DNA of 64,000 bases from CAVUCE01 sp963739985. Lineage in GTDB: Bacteria > Bacteroidota > Ignavibacteria > Ignavibacteriales > Ignavibacteriaceae. The DNA lies in assembly GCA_963739985.1 (NCBI GenBank), contig CAVUCE010000021.1, forward strand, positions 558,001-622,000. The letters run 5' to 3'. Below the pieces are notes generated by a model. It saw nothing but the letters and a program-made list of their open reading frames with translations, was not told the DNA's origin and did no database searches. The position numbers and the translations under genes were made by a program. How positions within the stretch are numbered: the stretch's first letter is position 1; the number at the start of each line of letters is the position of its first letter. Positions 45,671-54,990 of the stretch are shown here, piece after piece.

Positions 45671-46636
45671 TTATTCCTCAGAATCATTTGTAATAAGCTC
45701 GCCTTCATAAACCTCACTAAAATAATCCCATTTTGGAATTCCACCTGTGGTACCACCAATTACATAGATTTTATTTCCGATGCTGGTGCATCCAAAAAAC
45801 ACATTTTGGGCAGGTAATGGAGTTATTTCTACCCAGTTATCTGTTTCAGGCTTATAAATGAGAATTTTTTCTAAACAGGTATCTTTGCCATTTGCTTCGG
45901 ATAGACCGCCTAAAACAATGATTTGATTGTTCACAACCACTGCGCCCGGTTTAAATAACATAAAAGGTAAATCATTTTTTTGCACCCACGAATCTGTATT
46001 AATATTATAACATTCAACACTTTTAATCCCAGCCCAGATATCATCTTTACTTCCGGCACCCCCTATCACGTAAATGATAGAATCCTTGGTTACAATAGCT
46101 GCGTTATTTCTAAAGGAAGGAATAGACGCTTTTTCAGTCCATGTGTTTGTAGCTACATTAAAAACTTCAGTTTTTTGAGAAATATTATTCCATGAAGTGA
46201 GACCCCCGGTTATGAAAATATTGTTGTCAAAAGTACCACAATCAATATGTTGCCTCGCTGTAGGCATCGGTTCTAAGAGTTTCCAAGTATTGGTTTGAGG
46301 GTTGTATTCACGATTTGTATTTTGAAATTTGTCACCCCCAATGGCATAAATTTTTCCGTTAACTGCTGTCATCGCCAGGTTGGTTGCAGGATTGGGGATA
46401 TCGGCTAATTTTTGCCAAGTATTCAAGTTTGGATTAAATTCATAAAAATATTCAGTTTTTTTTGGAGATTGCCCTGCCACAAAATAAATTTTATTATTTA
46501 ATGATATAGCTTCACCGTTTCCATAACCTTCGGGGAGAGAGTTTAACTTCTTCCAAACAATTGTTTGCGCCTGTATTCCTGTAAAACAAAACGATAACAA
46601 TAATATCGCACTTATTACTAAAAAAATGATTTTCAT
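45671..46636 (-). CDS. Secreted Kelch-repeat protein
   Basis: 321 residues with a signal peptide (LVISAILLLSFCFTGIQAQ). Six Kelch repeats form one propeller: GNGEAISLNNKIYFVAGQSP, NLAMTAVNGKIYAIGGDKF, HIDCGTFDNNIFITGGLTS, NNAAIVTKDSIIYVIGGAG, PGAVVVNNQIIVLGGLSEA and FGCTSIGNKIYVIGGTTGG. There is no sorting domain and no enzyme motif. The start codon overlaps the stop of the S41/PD40 gene by one base, so the two are translationally coupled and probably act together, perhaps as a binding propeller beside a peptidase. Confidence 0.88.
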   Translation of the reverse strand: MKIIFLVISAILLLSFCFTGIQAQTIVWKKLNSLPEGYGNGEAISLNNKIYFVAGQSPKKTEYFYEFNPNLNTWQKLADIPNPATNLAMTAVNGKIYAIGGDKFQNTNREYNPQTNTWKLLEPMPTARQHIDCGTFDNNIFITGGLTSWNNISQKTEVFNVATNTWTEKASIPSFRNNAAIVTKDSIIYVIGGAGSKDDIWAGIKSVECYNINTDSWVQKNDLPFMLFKPGAVVVNNQIIVLGGLSEANGKDTCLEKILIYKPETDNWVEITPLPAQNVFFGCTSIGNKIYVIGGTTGGIPKWDYFSEVYEGELITNDSEE

Positions 46637-49600
46637 TATTTCCTCATTTTCTTGGGATTAAATACGCCTTCTTTAATTTCATCAATGATATTTGCACTTA
46701 CCCACATAGCATCCTCATTTCCACTGGCAACCCACCGCGTGAAAAAAAGATACTTTCCATCGGGTGATACTGAGGGAAATCGCTCACCTCTATTGGTATT
46801 AATTGCTTCGCCTAAATTATGTGCTTCTGTCCATGTTCCATCTGACTGTCTGAAACTGATAAAAATATCTTGTTGATTATTTAAACGATTAGAAGAGAAT
46901 AGAAGGTAGCTCTCGTCGGGTGCAATAAAAGGCGTCCAATTGAGCGCACCCTCTGCAGCATTTATACTTGCTGGTAGTAATTCTGGTTTTACATAGTTTC
47001 CATTGATAAATTCTGACCGATAAATGCCAAAATTGTTCATTGACTCTAAGCCTTCAGCATGGCCAAAGAAATAGAGTGTGCCATTACTTGTAATCGATGG
47101 ACCATATAAATACTTCAGTTCAGGGAAACGAGCGATAAGGTTCAAACTTTTTGGTTCACTCCAATTTTCACCTTGTTTTTCTATAAAGTATAGGCCTTTT
47201 GCTTCCTCAGTCTCGTCGGAAATGAAATAGAGTTTATTGCCATCTGGAGAAAAGGCAGGCATGCCACCATATGAAGAAGGTACCGGCGCTGTCCATTGAT
47301 CTTCTAAACGGCGCATAGTTTTAAGGAATATTTTCGTTTCCTTTCCTTTGTGACGCAAGTTCGATTGCCAGTAAACTTCATTTCCATCGGGAGAAAAAGT
47401 TGGAGATCCGTGTTCAATAGTACTGTCGGTCGAGATAATGCCATGAGCAAATACAACTGGAATATCTCCTGGTAATTGCTGACCGAGATAGTCTCCTTTT
47501 AGGTCAGTAATTTTTTGTGGAAAACTTTCTTGCATAGCCTTCTCTTTAAGCTTTTTGAGAATTCCCGTGCTCACCCAATAAACATTCATAACAGTATCTG
47601 CTTCGTGACGTCTAAAAAATAAAAATTTTCCATCAGGAGAAAGAGAAGGATTGCTATGGTGAGCTGTTGTATTGTTGACTTTAGCACCACAACTATTCAT
47701 GTTGATAGGTGTAGTCCACTCATCATTCCCTTTGTTAAAACTTATATAGAGTAGCCCATCGCGACGGGCACGATATGAGCCAAATATAAGATAGGATCCA
47801 TCAGGAGCAATGAAGGGACTGTAATCAAATAAGCTTGTGTTAAATATTGGACCAAGGTTCTCTTCCTGTAATGATTGATCTGGCAAACGGTTTATACGCC
47901 AATTATCAATTCCGCCAAATCCTTCTGGGCGCTTGGAAGAAATGTATATAACTCCATCGGCGGATTCAGTAATATAGCCCTCATAAGCATTTGAATTGAT
48001 GGGGGATGGAAGCTTTTTTGGTATACCCCATTTTTCAGAAGAGCGTTCAATCATCCAAATGTCACCTTCTTTATTAAAGTAGAGTTTTTTCCCATCTGCC
48101 GACAGAATAGGATCACCAATATTATTGTTTAATGAAAATGGAGCTTCTGTCTGTTCTGTCCATTTGTTGTTTGCAAATTTGCTTTGATAAATTTTGTAGG
48201 AAACTTTCCTGTCCTTTATTTCAAGTACTCCAAAGTAACATTCTTTGCCATCAGTAGATAAAGCAATATTTGATTCCAGACGATCGGGCAAAGAAAAAAT
48301 TCCGGGAGCAAAAATAACTGCTGAATCACCAGGTGGGGTTTGGTTGTAATAATATCCTTTATCACCTATAACATTTTCTTTTTTTAATTTGTTTTCTCTA
48401 ATTAATTTCAAAGTGTATTCCAAAGTATATTCCTTATCATCGAGTAAATCTTCCAATGTTGGAGTTACTTTATAATCCGGTAACACACCATTGACTTCAT
48501 CATTATTATTGCAAGGCATATAAACTGTTGATAGGGCAGTTATACATAATATTTTTGTTTCAGGTAGTTCAAATTGATTCCGATCACCATTACTTAATAA
48601 TGGTTGTCCTGACTCTTGTCCCACAATAAACGCATTATGATAGCATTTTGCAGCCGCAGAAAAACAGGTCCCAGTAGAATAGGTCGATGGTCCAGTTAAA
48701 ATATAAGTTGAACCTGAGAACTGGTTTACACGGACAGATGGATGCTTTTGGTACTCTTGAATAAAATGGCCGTCTTTAATGAATCCTTCACTCTTTTTAT
48801 TCTCAATAAATTCTTTTGTTAAGGGACTTATTTTTGTCATTTTTTTCTCGAGCATGCTGTATGGTTCAGCAGTAAAATAAGACATTAAAGAATCGGCTAG
48901 GTCGCTTAATCCACTTCCACTGAGATTATCTATTATCAAATAATCTATTTGTTTCTCAGAGATTACAGTGAATGCAGAATCCATAAAATGTATAAAATCC
49001 TTTGGAGGCATATACATTTTTTTATTAATGTAGGCTATATCATTGTCATAAAAACGCAACTCAAATTTTGGTTTTGAGGGCTCTTGATAGTCATCCCACT
49101 TGACTCCCTTTAATTGCAACTCAGATTTATCAACAGTAATATTAAAATCAGAAAAAGAACCATAAACCAATGCCAAATAAATATAAAGATCTTTCTCAAG
49201 CCTTTTTGTTTTATAGGTTTCTTTCTCTCCGGGTATATACCTAATTAGATTCCGGATAATGTCTTCGGATGAAACCCCATTTATTTTTTCAATAACAGAG
49301 CCTTTAACAAGCGTCTTATTTTCAGTTAGGTTTTCCTTTATATAAAGTGAGTTGTTAAATACAATCACCCTAAAAGGGAATACAGGATTATCCTCATTGG
49401 GGCACAATGGACCATTATATATAAGGCTTGTATGCCCATCAATAGAAACAATTGGCTGCATAATCCTAAAGAAATCCAGCGAAGACATTGGCTTGGTAAT
49501 GTTATTTTTAATGCTGTCAATCTTGGTCTTAAAATCATTGGTATTGTAATGTGCTAAAAATGTTGGATGAACATCCTTTAATTTGGAAATCAAAGTGTCG

Positions 49601-49716
49601 ATATCTGCCTTAATAATTGTTGGCTCAAAAAGTTGAGGAGTCGCATTTTGTCCAAGTAAGGCTACATGAATTATCAGAATCAAAAGAACAGAAATATTTC
49701 TAATGGCATTTTTCAT
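46636..49716 (-). CDS. Secreted S41-peptidase-like domain fused to PD40 propeller repeats
   Basis: 1026 residues with a signal peptide (1-22). Residues about 30-430 resemble S41 (C-terminal-processing/tricorn-core) peptidases: FRIMQPIVSIDGHTSLIYNG, EKINGVSSEDIIRNL, IDYLIIDNLSGSGLSDLAD, and ILTGPSTYSTGTCFSAAAK at the nucleophile site. The usual SSA reads S347-T-G here, so activity is uncertain. The rest is two sets of PD40/WD40-like repeats (DPILSADGKKLYFNKEGD, NPSLSPDGKFLFFRRHEAD, PTFSPDGNEVYWQSNL, PSVSPDGKYLFFTRWVASG), as in TolB and tricorn. A peptidase plus propellers is a tricorn-like arrangement, here with the domain order reversed. Co-translated with the Kelch gene. Confidence 0.82.
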   Translation of the reverse strand: MKNAIRNISVLLILIIHVALLGQNATPQLFEPTIIKADIDTLISKLKDVHPTFLAHYNTNDFKTKIDSIKNNITKPMSSLDFFRIMQPIVSIDGHTSLIYNGPLCPNEDNPVFPFRVIVFNNSLYIKENLTENKTLVKGSVIEKINGVSSEDIIRNLIRYIPGEKETYKTKRLEKDLYIYLALVYGSFSDFNITVDKSELQLKGVKWDDYQEPSKPKFELRFYDNDIAYINKKMYMPPKDFIHFMDSAFTVISEKQIDYLIIDNLSGSGLSDLADSLMSYFTAEPYSMLEKKMTKISPLTKEFIENKKSEGFIKDGHFIQEYQKHPSVRVNQFSGSTYILTGPSTYSTGTCFSAAAKCYHNAFIVGQESGQPLLSNGDRNQFELPETKILCITALSTVYMPCNNNDEVNGVLPDYKVTPTLEDLLDDKEYTLEYTLKLIRENKLKKENVIGDKGYYYNQTPPGDSAVIFAPGIFSLPDRLESNIALSTDGKECYFGVLEIKDRKVSYKIYQSKFANNKWTEQTEAPFSLNNNIGDPILSADGKKLYFNKEGDIWMIERSSEKWGIPKKLPSPINSNAYEGYITESADGVIYISSKRPEGFGGIDNWRINRLPDQSLQEENLGPIFNTSLFDYSPFIAPDGSYLIFGSYRARRDGLLYISFNKGNDEWTTPINMNSCGAKVNNTTAHHSNPSLSPDGKFLFFRRHEADTVMNVYWVSTGILKKLKEKAMQESFPQKITDLKGDYLGQQLPGDIPVVFAHGIISTDSTIEHGSPTFSPDGNEVYWQSNLRHKGKETKIFLKTMRRLEDQWTAPVPSSYGGMPAFSPDGNKLYFISDETEEAKGLYFIEKQGENWSEPKSLNLIARFPELKYLYGPSITSNGTLYFFGHAEGLESMNNFGIYRSEFINGNYVKPELLPASINAAEGALNWTPFIAPDESYLLFSSNRLNNQQDIFISFRQSDGTWTEAHNLGEAINTNRGERFPSVSPDGKYLFFTRWVASGNEDAMWVSANIIDEIKEGVFNPKKMRK

Positions 49717-49774
49717 TTTAATGTATCCATTTAATTTTTAATACTACTGCTGCAACTTATTTATAAAGACTAAG

Positions 49775-49792
49775 GAACGAACGAAAAGTTGT
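49775..49792 (-). promoter_or_regulatory. Shared upstream motif, copy 1
   Basis: On the minus strand ACAACTTTTCGTTCGTTC lies 59-76 bases before the S41/PD40 start. The same 18-mer with one change lies at 51839-51856 upstream of the hydrolase/TPR gene. A shared regulator site or promoter element is likely. Confidence 0.5.
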
Positions 49793-49804
49793 ATAGAATT
49801 CTTT

Positions 49805-50152
49805 TCATTTTATCGTTCCAAAAGTATTCTCCATTACATCAAGCGCAAACCTAGAATTTACAGTAACTGGTCCAATCCCCATATCAATGGCTTCTTCAAG
49901 AGCTTCCATTACTTCGGTAATAGTAACACCATCCTTATGCGCTTGTTCAATATGCCACTGCATGCATGATTCGCAATTTGTAACTGCACCGATTGCTATT
50001 GCAATAAGTTCTTTTGTTTTTTTTGGTAAAACTCCATCACAAAATGTTGCATCCCCCATTTCTAAGAAGAGTTTATAAACCTTTGAATTTAGCTTTTCAA
50101 ATCGAGCATTTGATTCTTTTCTTTTGTTATCAATATCTTCAAATTTGTTCAT
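49805..50152 (-). CDS. Carboxymuconolactone decarboxylase/AhpD-family protein
   Basis: 115 residues, the size of single-domain AhpD-like proteins. The active-site block reads TNCESCMQWHIEQAHKDG, with the CxxC...H arrangement of redox-active members rather than of true muconolactone decarboxylases. All-helical and cytoplasmic; start after AAAGGACACTTAAAA. Members act as peroxidase or alkylhydroperoxidase-type thiol enzymes. No AhpC or lipoyl partner is visible nearby, so its reductant is unknown. Confidence 0.9.
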   Translation of the reverse strand: MNKFEDIDNKRKESNARFEKLNSKVYKLFLEMGDATFCDGVLPKKTKELIAIAIGAVTNCESCMQWHIEQAHKDGVTITEVMEALEEAIDMGIGPVTVNSRFALDVMENTFGTIK

Positions 50153-50230
50153 TTTTAAGTGTCCTTTTAATATTTACTAAATGTCTATTTTGTATTTAGC
50201 GATAATATCAGCCCAGTCGTTTTTAAGTAA

Positions 50231-51739
50231 TTAATTATTTTCTAACTCTTTTAGTAAATCTTTTACTTCAATATTATCTGGTTCGATTTCATGTGCTTTT
50301 GTTAGAGCTTTTTTAGCTAAATTGATATCCCCTTTTATTTTATATGCAAACGCTAAATCAAAATAGACATGCCACGAATCTGGGTACTCTTCCCGATTAA
50401 ATAAAAATAATTTTACTGATGCACCTAAATCATAATCTATTATCGTTCTGCCTAAGGCACTTATTTCCTCTTCATTATAATTATAGTTGTTAAAATTTAT
50501 TGATTTATGATGTTTGTAAGTTGATATCGCAGAATCAATATTTCCCTGTAAAAATGTGTTTAATAAATTCGTTGATTCTGAATTATCTAATTTATCATAC
50601 CTAGCATAATTATTATTTTGTGACCTTAGACTTAATAGTTTGTTTTTCGATTTTTCATTCTCACTTAATGTTGCATCAAAAAAAGTTAAAGCACTTTCAC
50701 AAATAAATTGATAACTTTTCGAATAGTTATGTCTTGCTGTATCTGGGTTGCAATTATCAAAATATGTCCAAAAGGATACAAAGCCAAAGTGGGAGAGATG
50801 CGGCATTCTAAAGAAGAACTTTTCTTTTGATTTTATTGAATTAAAAAAAGGATATACCGAATTGCTACTACCATTGCCCACAAGAAAATATGGAATTTCA
50901 GTTTTGTCTACATTGTAATCTTTTAGTTTTGAAAGAGATATGTATAATGAGTAGTCTTGACTGCCATCCATGCTAAAAATAGCCTTTACATTAGTATGTT
51001 TCATTTGGAAGATAGCCGTTGCCAATCCACCCATGCTAAAACCTAATAACCCTATATTAGAATAATTAATTTTAGTTCTCTTTCCGAAGTAATCAAGAAT
51101 AAATTCCATATCCTCAACTTGTGCTAATATACTTTTCCCTATATCTTTACGCTCAATTGAATTAGGGCCTGCTGAAGGAACTGAAATAACATAAAATCCA
51201 TGACTTGCCAAATATTCACAAATAATATGATTTTGAATTGGTGTTTTACTGTCGGACGGAGCATAAATAATTAAAGGAAATTCACCTTTTTCAATTGGAA
51301 GATTTAAACATGCTTTTACAGGAGAGTCAAGGATTTGTTGAGTAGTAATATTCAATCCAATCGCATATGAACTTTTTGCAAATTGAGCATATGCATTTAC
51401 AAAATTGTAACTGTCACTATCTCTCACATCCTTTGTTTTTGAAAAATCATCCCTAATAGAAATTAAGTCAATGTATTGCTTAAAGTTCATATTATCTTTT
51501 TCAGATTCCGCTTTTGAAGGATACCAAAAGGTTATTAGCAAAGGACGAAAAGTTGTATCTTGATTATTATAATAAAGTCGTGTGGTATCAAATATTTTAT
51601 AGTATCTAAAACCTACATTATATTTATTCTCTTCCAAATTTGAAAAACAAAACAGATGAGCATTTGATAAAAGTAATAAGAGAACGATTAGTTTCGTGTA
51701 TAACCAATATTCATTTTTAGACTTAATGTATTTTTGCAT
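50231..51739 (-). CDS. Secreted alpha/beta hydrolase with C-terminal TPR
   Basis: Start taken at the ATG at 51739; a TTG 15 bases upstream is the alternative. About 502 residues: signal peptide (LIVLLLLLSNAHLFCFSN), then an alpha/beta-hydrolase domain related to platelet-activating-factor acetylhydrolase/dienelactone hydrolases. It has FPLIIYAPSD, the nucleophile elbow GLLGFSMGGLATAIF, the acid region AIFSMDGSQDYS, and His in PHLSHFGFVSFW. The last ~100 residues are TPR-like (HVYFDLAFAYKIKGDINLAKKAL, AHEIEPDNIEVKDL). The substrate is unknown. The upstream 18-mer at 51839 is shared with the S41/PD40 gene. Confidence 0.88.
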   Translation of the reverse strand: MQKYIKSKNEYWLYTKLIVLLLLLSNAHLFCFSNLEENKYNVGFRYYKIFDTTRLYYNNQDTTFRPLLITFWYPSKAESEKDNMNFKQYIDLISIRDDFSKTKDVRDSDSYNFVNAYAQFAKSSYAIGLNITTQQILDSPVKACLNLPIEKGEFPLIIYAPSDSKTPIQNHIICEYLASHGFYVISVPSAGPNSIERKDIGKSILAQVEDMEFILDYFGKRTKINYSNIGLLGFSMGGLATAIFQMKHTNVKAIFSMDGSQDYSLYISLSKLKDYNVDKTEIPYFLVGNGSSNSVYPFFNSIKSKEKFFFRMPHLSHFGFVSFWTYFDNCNPDTARHNYSKSYQFICESALTFFDATLSENEKSKNKLLSLRSQNNNYARYDKLDNSESTNLLNTFLQGNIDSAISTYKHHKSINFNNYNYNEEEISALGRTIIDYDLGASVKLFLFNREEYPDSWHVYFDLAFAYKIKGDINLAKKALTKAHEIEPDNIEVKDLLKELENN

Positions 51740-51838
51740 AATAATGGATCTCAAAAATAATTTTATATATGTTAGAGAATTATAAATTATTTTATCAAAT
51801 GAGTTCTAACACTACTACAACATATAATAAAGATGCAT

Positions 51839-51856
51839 GAACGAACAAAAAGTTGT
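51839..51856 (-). promoter_or_regulatory. Shared upstream motif, copy 2
   Basis: Minus-strand ACAACTTTTTGTTCGTTC, one mismatch to the copy at 49775. It lies 100-117 bases before the ATG of the hydrolase/TPR gene. Confidence 0.5.
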
Positions 51857-52665
51857 CTCAATTGAAAAGTTATTGATTATTATTTACTGATATTCAACCA
51901 CATCCCATTTAACTTTGTAAGCATTTCATTGCAAACATCTTTAATAATACCAAAGTCTCGCGAATTTGTGGTGACAATAAAGGCCCTGTTTAATCTAAAT
52001 GCGACTATACTGTTGAATACCAGATTCTGTTACTTCCTCTATGCGAGAGCACTATTGATCCCTTTTGACCATGTATGTTTGGATATATCCCAATGGAATA
52101 AACAACCGGCCCCGGAAAACTAACGCTACTTCAAAACAGTTATCGGTTCACATCGTTCCATGAGTTTTCTGTATATCATTATTCTCTGAGATCGAATTTC
52201 AGCTTATAGAGTCGAATTATTTCCGATGGGATTGAAGAGTCTAATTAGATGTTACCTAAAGTAGGCGTAGCCTTTTAATAATAATAAGCTGGAGGAACAA
52301 CCATTTTTATCATCATTCTTCCTTTTTACCAAAGCAACATATCAAAGTTGCGGCTAACGCACCTGTCCGGAACAGTAATACTAATATGAATTTTGGAATT
52401 GATCCCCATTTTATTTACAAGTTCTCAAAATTTATGTCAACTATCAATAGTAAAAACATAGAATTTAGCTAGCAACTGTTTCAACCATAATTAAACCTGC
52501 CAAAATATTACCTTGGGGAATGGAATAAAATTTTCTAATAAAAAATTCTGATCTCGAATTGTCATCCAGGTTCCAATTGGCTGGGGTAACTTACACAATC
52601 CGTCGGTATCTGCTCAGTCATAAATCGCAGTCGATGACGGCTTTTTTATTTCTAGAGGAGTTAGA
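51857..52665. other. Eroded 800-bp gap
   Basis: Stops occur often in all frames. Short coding-like scraps appear on the minus strand around 52260-52560 (for example RMMIKMVVPPAYYY, then a stop), but none can be assigned. The right end carries the AGAGGAG ribosome site of the transposase remnant. Confidence 0.3.
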
Positions 52666-53114
52666 ATGAATTTAATTGAATTGTCAAAATATATACAAGA
52701 TGAAGATCTCGCTGAGCAGTACTTACTTGAGAAAAGGATTCTTAAAAACTTTACAAACTGTCCTTATTGCAAATCGGACAAGATAGGTCATATAAGAAGG
52801 GGAAAGATAAAATGTTATTCATGTAAAAAATAATGGAACAAGAGGAAGGGGAGTTTCCTTGAGGGTAAACAAATCAGTGCAGCTAATTTTATCGGGTTTA
52901 TAAAATTATATTCCTAGGACTATAATACTAATGAAATTGTAAAAGAATTACTCAAATGGAGAGATTTCTTAGTTTAATTAAATTCAAACTACAAAATTAT
53001 AAGGGTCTAAAAATTATTAATATGCAGCAGTATCTTGTAGATTTGTGTTTTCGGTATAATAATAGACATTCAGATTTTGTTGAGCTGTTGCTTAAAAAAC
53101 TAAGCATTTCATAG
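52666..53114 (+). mobile_element. IS1595-type transposase remnant
   Basis: The start (AGAGGAGTTAGAATG) is intact. The protein opens MNLIELSKYIQDEDLAEQYL with a zinc-ribbon NCPYCKSDKIGHIRRGKIKCYSCK, in the style of IS1595 transposases. TAA follows, then in frame WNKRKGSFLEGKQISAANFI, TAG, and DYNTNEIVKELLKW. An internal deletion removes the DDE core. The end, YLVDLCFRYNNRHSDFVELL, matches the usual FRYNxRxxD tail. I could not define terminal repeats. Dead element. Confidence 0.8.
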
Positions 53115-53394
53115 GGTGGTTGATTTTCCACAAACCTAGTAATTCATGAACACAGAAAGTAGAAAGTTGTGACCAACACACATAATTTTGACCTCATTTG
53201 GCAGTATAGACAGTGTATGTAAAAAATAAAAGACCCTGAAACCAGCTTAAATTCGCTATTTTCGGGGTATTAAAATTCTCAGCGGAGAGACTGGGAAGAG
53301 TCGCTTCGCTAATAAACTTTTGATTTTAGCTTAAAAAAGCAGATTTTCTACTTCGGGTGTCCAAAAAGTGTCCAACTATCGTTTACTAAATTAT
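53115..53394. other. Gap with a tRNA-tail-like sequence
   Basis: On the minus strand, CCCAGTCTCTCCGCTG at about 53283-53298 resembles the acceptor end of a Ser/Leu-type tRNA, and GTGTCCAAAAAGTGTCCAA lies at 53358-53376. Together they look like an old integration site. No complete tRNA is present. Confidence 0.3.
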
Positions 53395-54150
53395 TTATTT
53401 GGCAGTAGCACCCCCGTCAACAACCATAACCGCTCCAATTGTTGATTTTGACTCATCAGATGCCAGGTATGCAGCCATAGCAGCAATTTCTTCCGGCGCG
53501 ACAAGTCTTCCATGTGGTTGTCTTGCGATCATATTATTTCGGGCTGTATTAGGATCATCATAGCTATCGGTTATTCTTTTTATCCATGGCGTATCTACCG
53601 TTCCAGGAGCTATGCAATTTATCCTTATACCATCTGAAACATAATCTATTGCTGCGGCTCGTGTGAGTGATAAAATTCCGCCTTTAGCTGCACTGTAAAC
53701 AGCCCGTTCCGGTAAACCTACTAATGCGGCAATTGATGTTATATTTATGACCGAACCGGATTTATTTTTTAACATTAATGGAATAGAATATTTCATCCCA
53801 AGAAAAGTTCCTTTCAGATTAACATCTATAACCTTTTGCCAAGTTTCTTCGGATGTTTCATGTGCTTTCGATGCAGCTCCAATACCTGCATTATTTACCA
53901 TTATATCAAGCTTATTAAAATTTTCACTTACATAATTCATCAACGATTGAACTTCATTTGAGTTTGTCATATCAACTTGATATGAATACACATTTTCACC
54001 AATTGCTTTTGCTTCTTCTTTTGCAGATTCCAGATTTAAATCTGCAATTATTATTTTTGCGCCTTCAGAGGCAAATCGTTTTGTTATTGCCAACCCGATT
54101 CCCGAAGCTCCGCCTGTAACAATAGCTATTTTATCTTGTAATCTTTTCAT
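53395..54150 (-). CDS. SDR dehydrogenase, likely 2-keto-3-deoxy sugar-acid dehydrogenase
   Basis: 251 residues, classical short-chain dehydrogenase: NAD site TGGASGIG (12-19), ADLN for NAD preference, NNAGIG, and the catalytic Ser, Tyr and Lys in NITSIAALVGLPERAVYSAAKGG. The C-terminal IAPGTVDTPW and SKSTIGAVMVVDGG are standard. It is the last gene of the operon and overlaps the FAH-family gene by four bases (ATGA). In fuconate/rhamnonate-type pathways an SDR oxidises 2-keto-3-deoxy acid to the 2,4-diketo acid just before an FAH-family hydrolase cleaves it. The gene order here fits that role, but the substrate is inferred. Confidence 0.85.
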   Translation of the reverse strand: MKRLQDKIAIVTGGASGIGLAITKRFASEGAKIIIADLNLESAKEEAKAIGENVYSYQVDMTNSNEVQSLMNYVSENFNKLDIMVNNAGIGAASKAHETSEETWQKVIDVNLKGTFLGMKYSIPLMLKNKSGSVINITSIAALVGLPERAVYSAAKGGILSLTRAAAIDYVSDGIRINCIAPGTVDTPWIKRITDSYDDPNTARNNMIARQPHGRLVAPEEIAAMAAYLASDESKSTIGAVMVVDGGATAK

Positions 54151-54990
54151 ATTTCAACTACCTTGTTTTCGAGTTTACCAATACCGTTTATCCATGTAGT
54201 AACTATATCTCCGTTCCGCAGATAAATTGGAGGTTTTCTACTGAATCCTACTCCGCTCGGAGTTCCGGTTGCAATTATATCTCCCGGTTCAAATGTAAAA
54301 GAATGAGATAACCTGGAAATTAAATCCGGCACATCGAATATCATACTTTTAGTATTATCTTTCTGAAGAGATTTTCCGTTTATATCGCAACCAAGATCAA
54401 GATTTTGTGGATCACTTATTTCATCCGCAGTCACTATAATTGGCCCCATTGGGCAGAATGTATCCAATGATTTTCCGCGAACCCATTGGCCGTCTTCAAA
54501 CTGTAAATCTCTAGCAGAAACATCATTTAATATTGTGTATCCGAATACATATTCAAAGGCTTCATCTATTGAAACATTTTTTGCTGTTCTTCCGATTACA
54601 ACACCAAGCTCTACTTCGTAATCAACTTCCTTAGTAAGATTGGCAGGTATTTCAATATTATCAGTTGGTCCCGTAATTGAATTCCTGAACTTTGTAAATA
54701 CAAGTGGCGATTTAGGTAATTCCATTTTTGATTCGCTGGCGTGATCAACATAGTTTAATCCAATTGCTACAATTTTAGGCGGGTTGTCTAATGGAGCTGA
54801 GAAATTATCTTCATCTAGTTCATTTATGGCTTCTGCATTTTCTATAGCGGATTTAATTTCTTGCCATTTATTTTTACCTGCTTTAATTAAATCCAGCATA
54901 GATCCGTTAAAACCTATTTCGGATAGCTTAATTGTTTTTTTATTCTTTAAATGCTGTCAGGGAACCATCCTTTAATGTGGCTAGTTTCAT
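54147..54990 (-). CDS. FAH-family hydrolase, likely diketo sugar-acid hydrolase (frameshift near the start)
   Basis: The main frame (54147-54899, 250 residues) carries the FAH family core: KIVAIGLNYVDHASESKMEL, PLVFTKFRNSITGPTDNIEI, VDYEVELGVVIGRTAKN (metal Glu/Asp), GYTILNDVSARDLQ, FCPMGPIIVTADEI and EPGDIIATGTPSGVGFS. The true N-terminus is probably the ATG at 54990 (MKLATLKDGSLTAFK); a one-base change in the A7 run near 54940 links it to NKKTIKLSEIGFNGSML. The family cleaves C-C bonds of diketo acids; relatives hydrolyse 2,4-diketo-3-deoxy-fuconate to pyruvate and lactate. The 54990 ATG overlaps the stop of the upstream gene. Confidence 0.85.

Noticed and set aside
52580..53220. Terminal inverted repeats of the IS1595-type element
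   Set aside because: I could not find a convincing pair of ends on either side, so the element limits are given from coding remains only.
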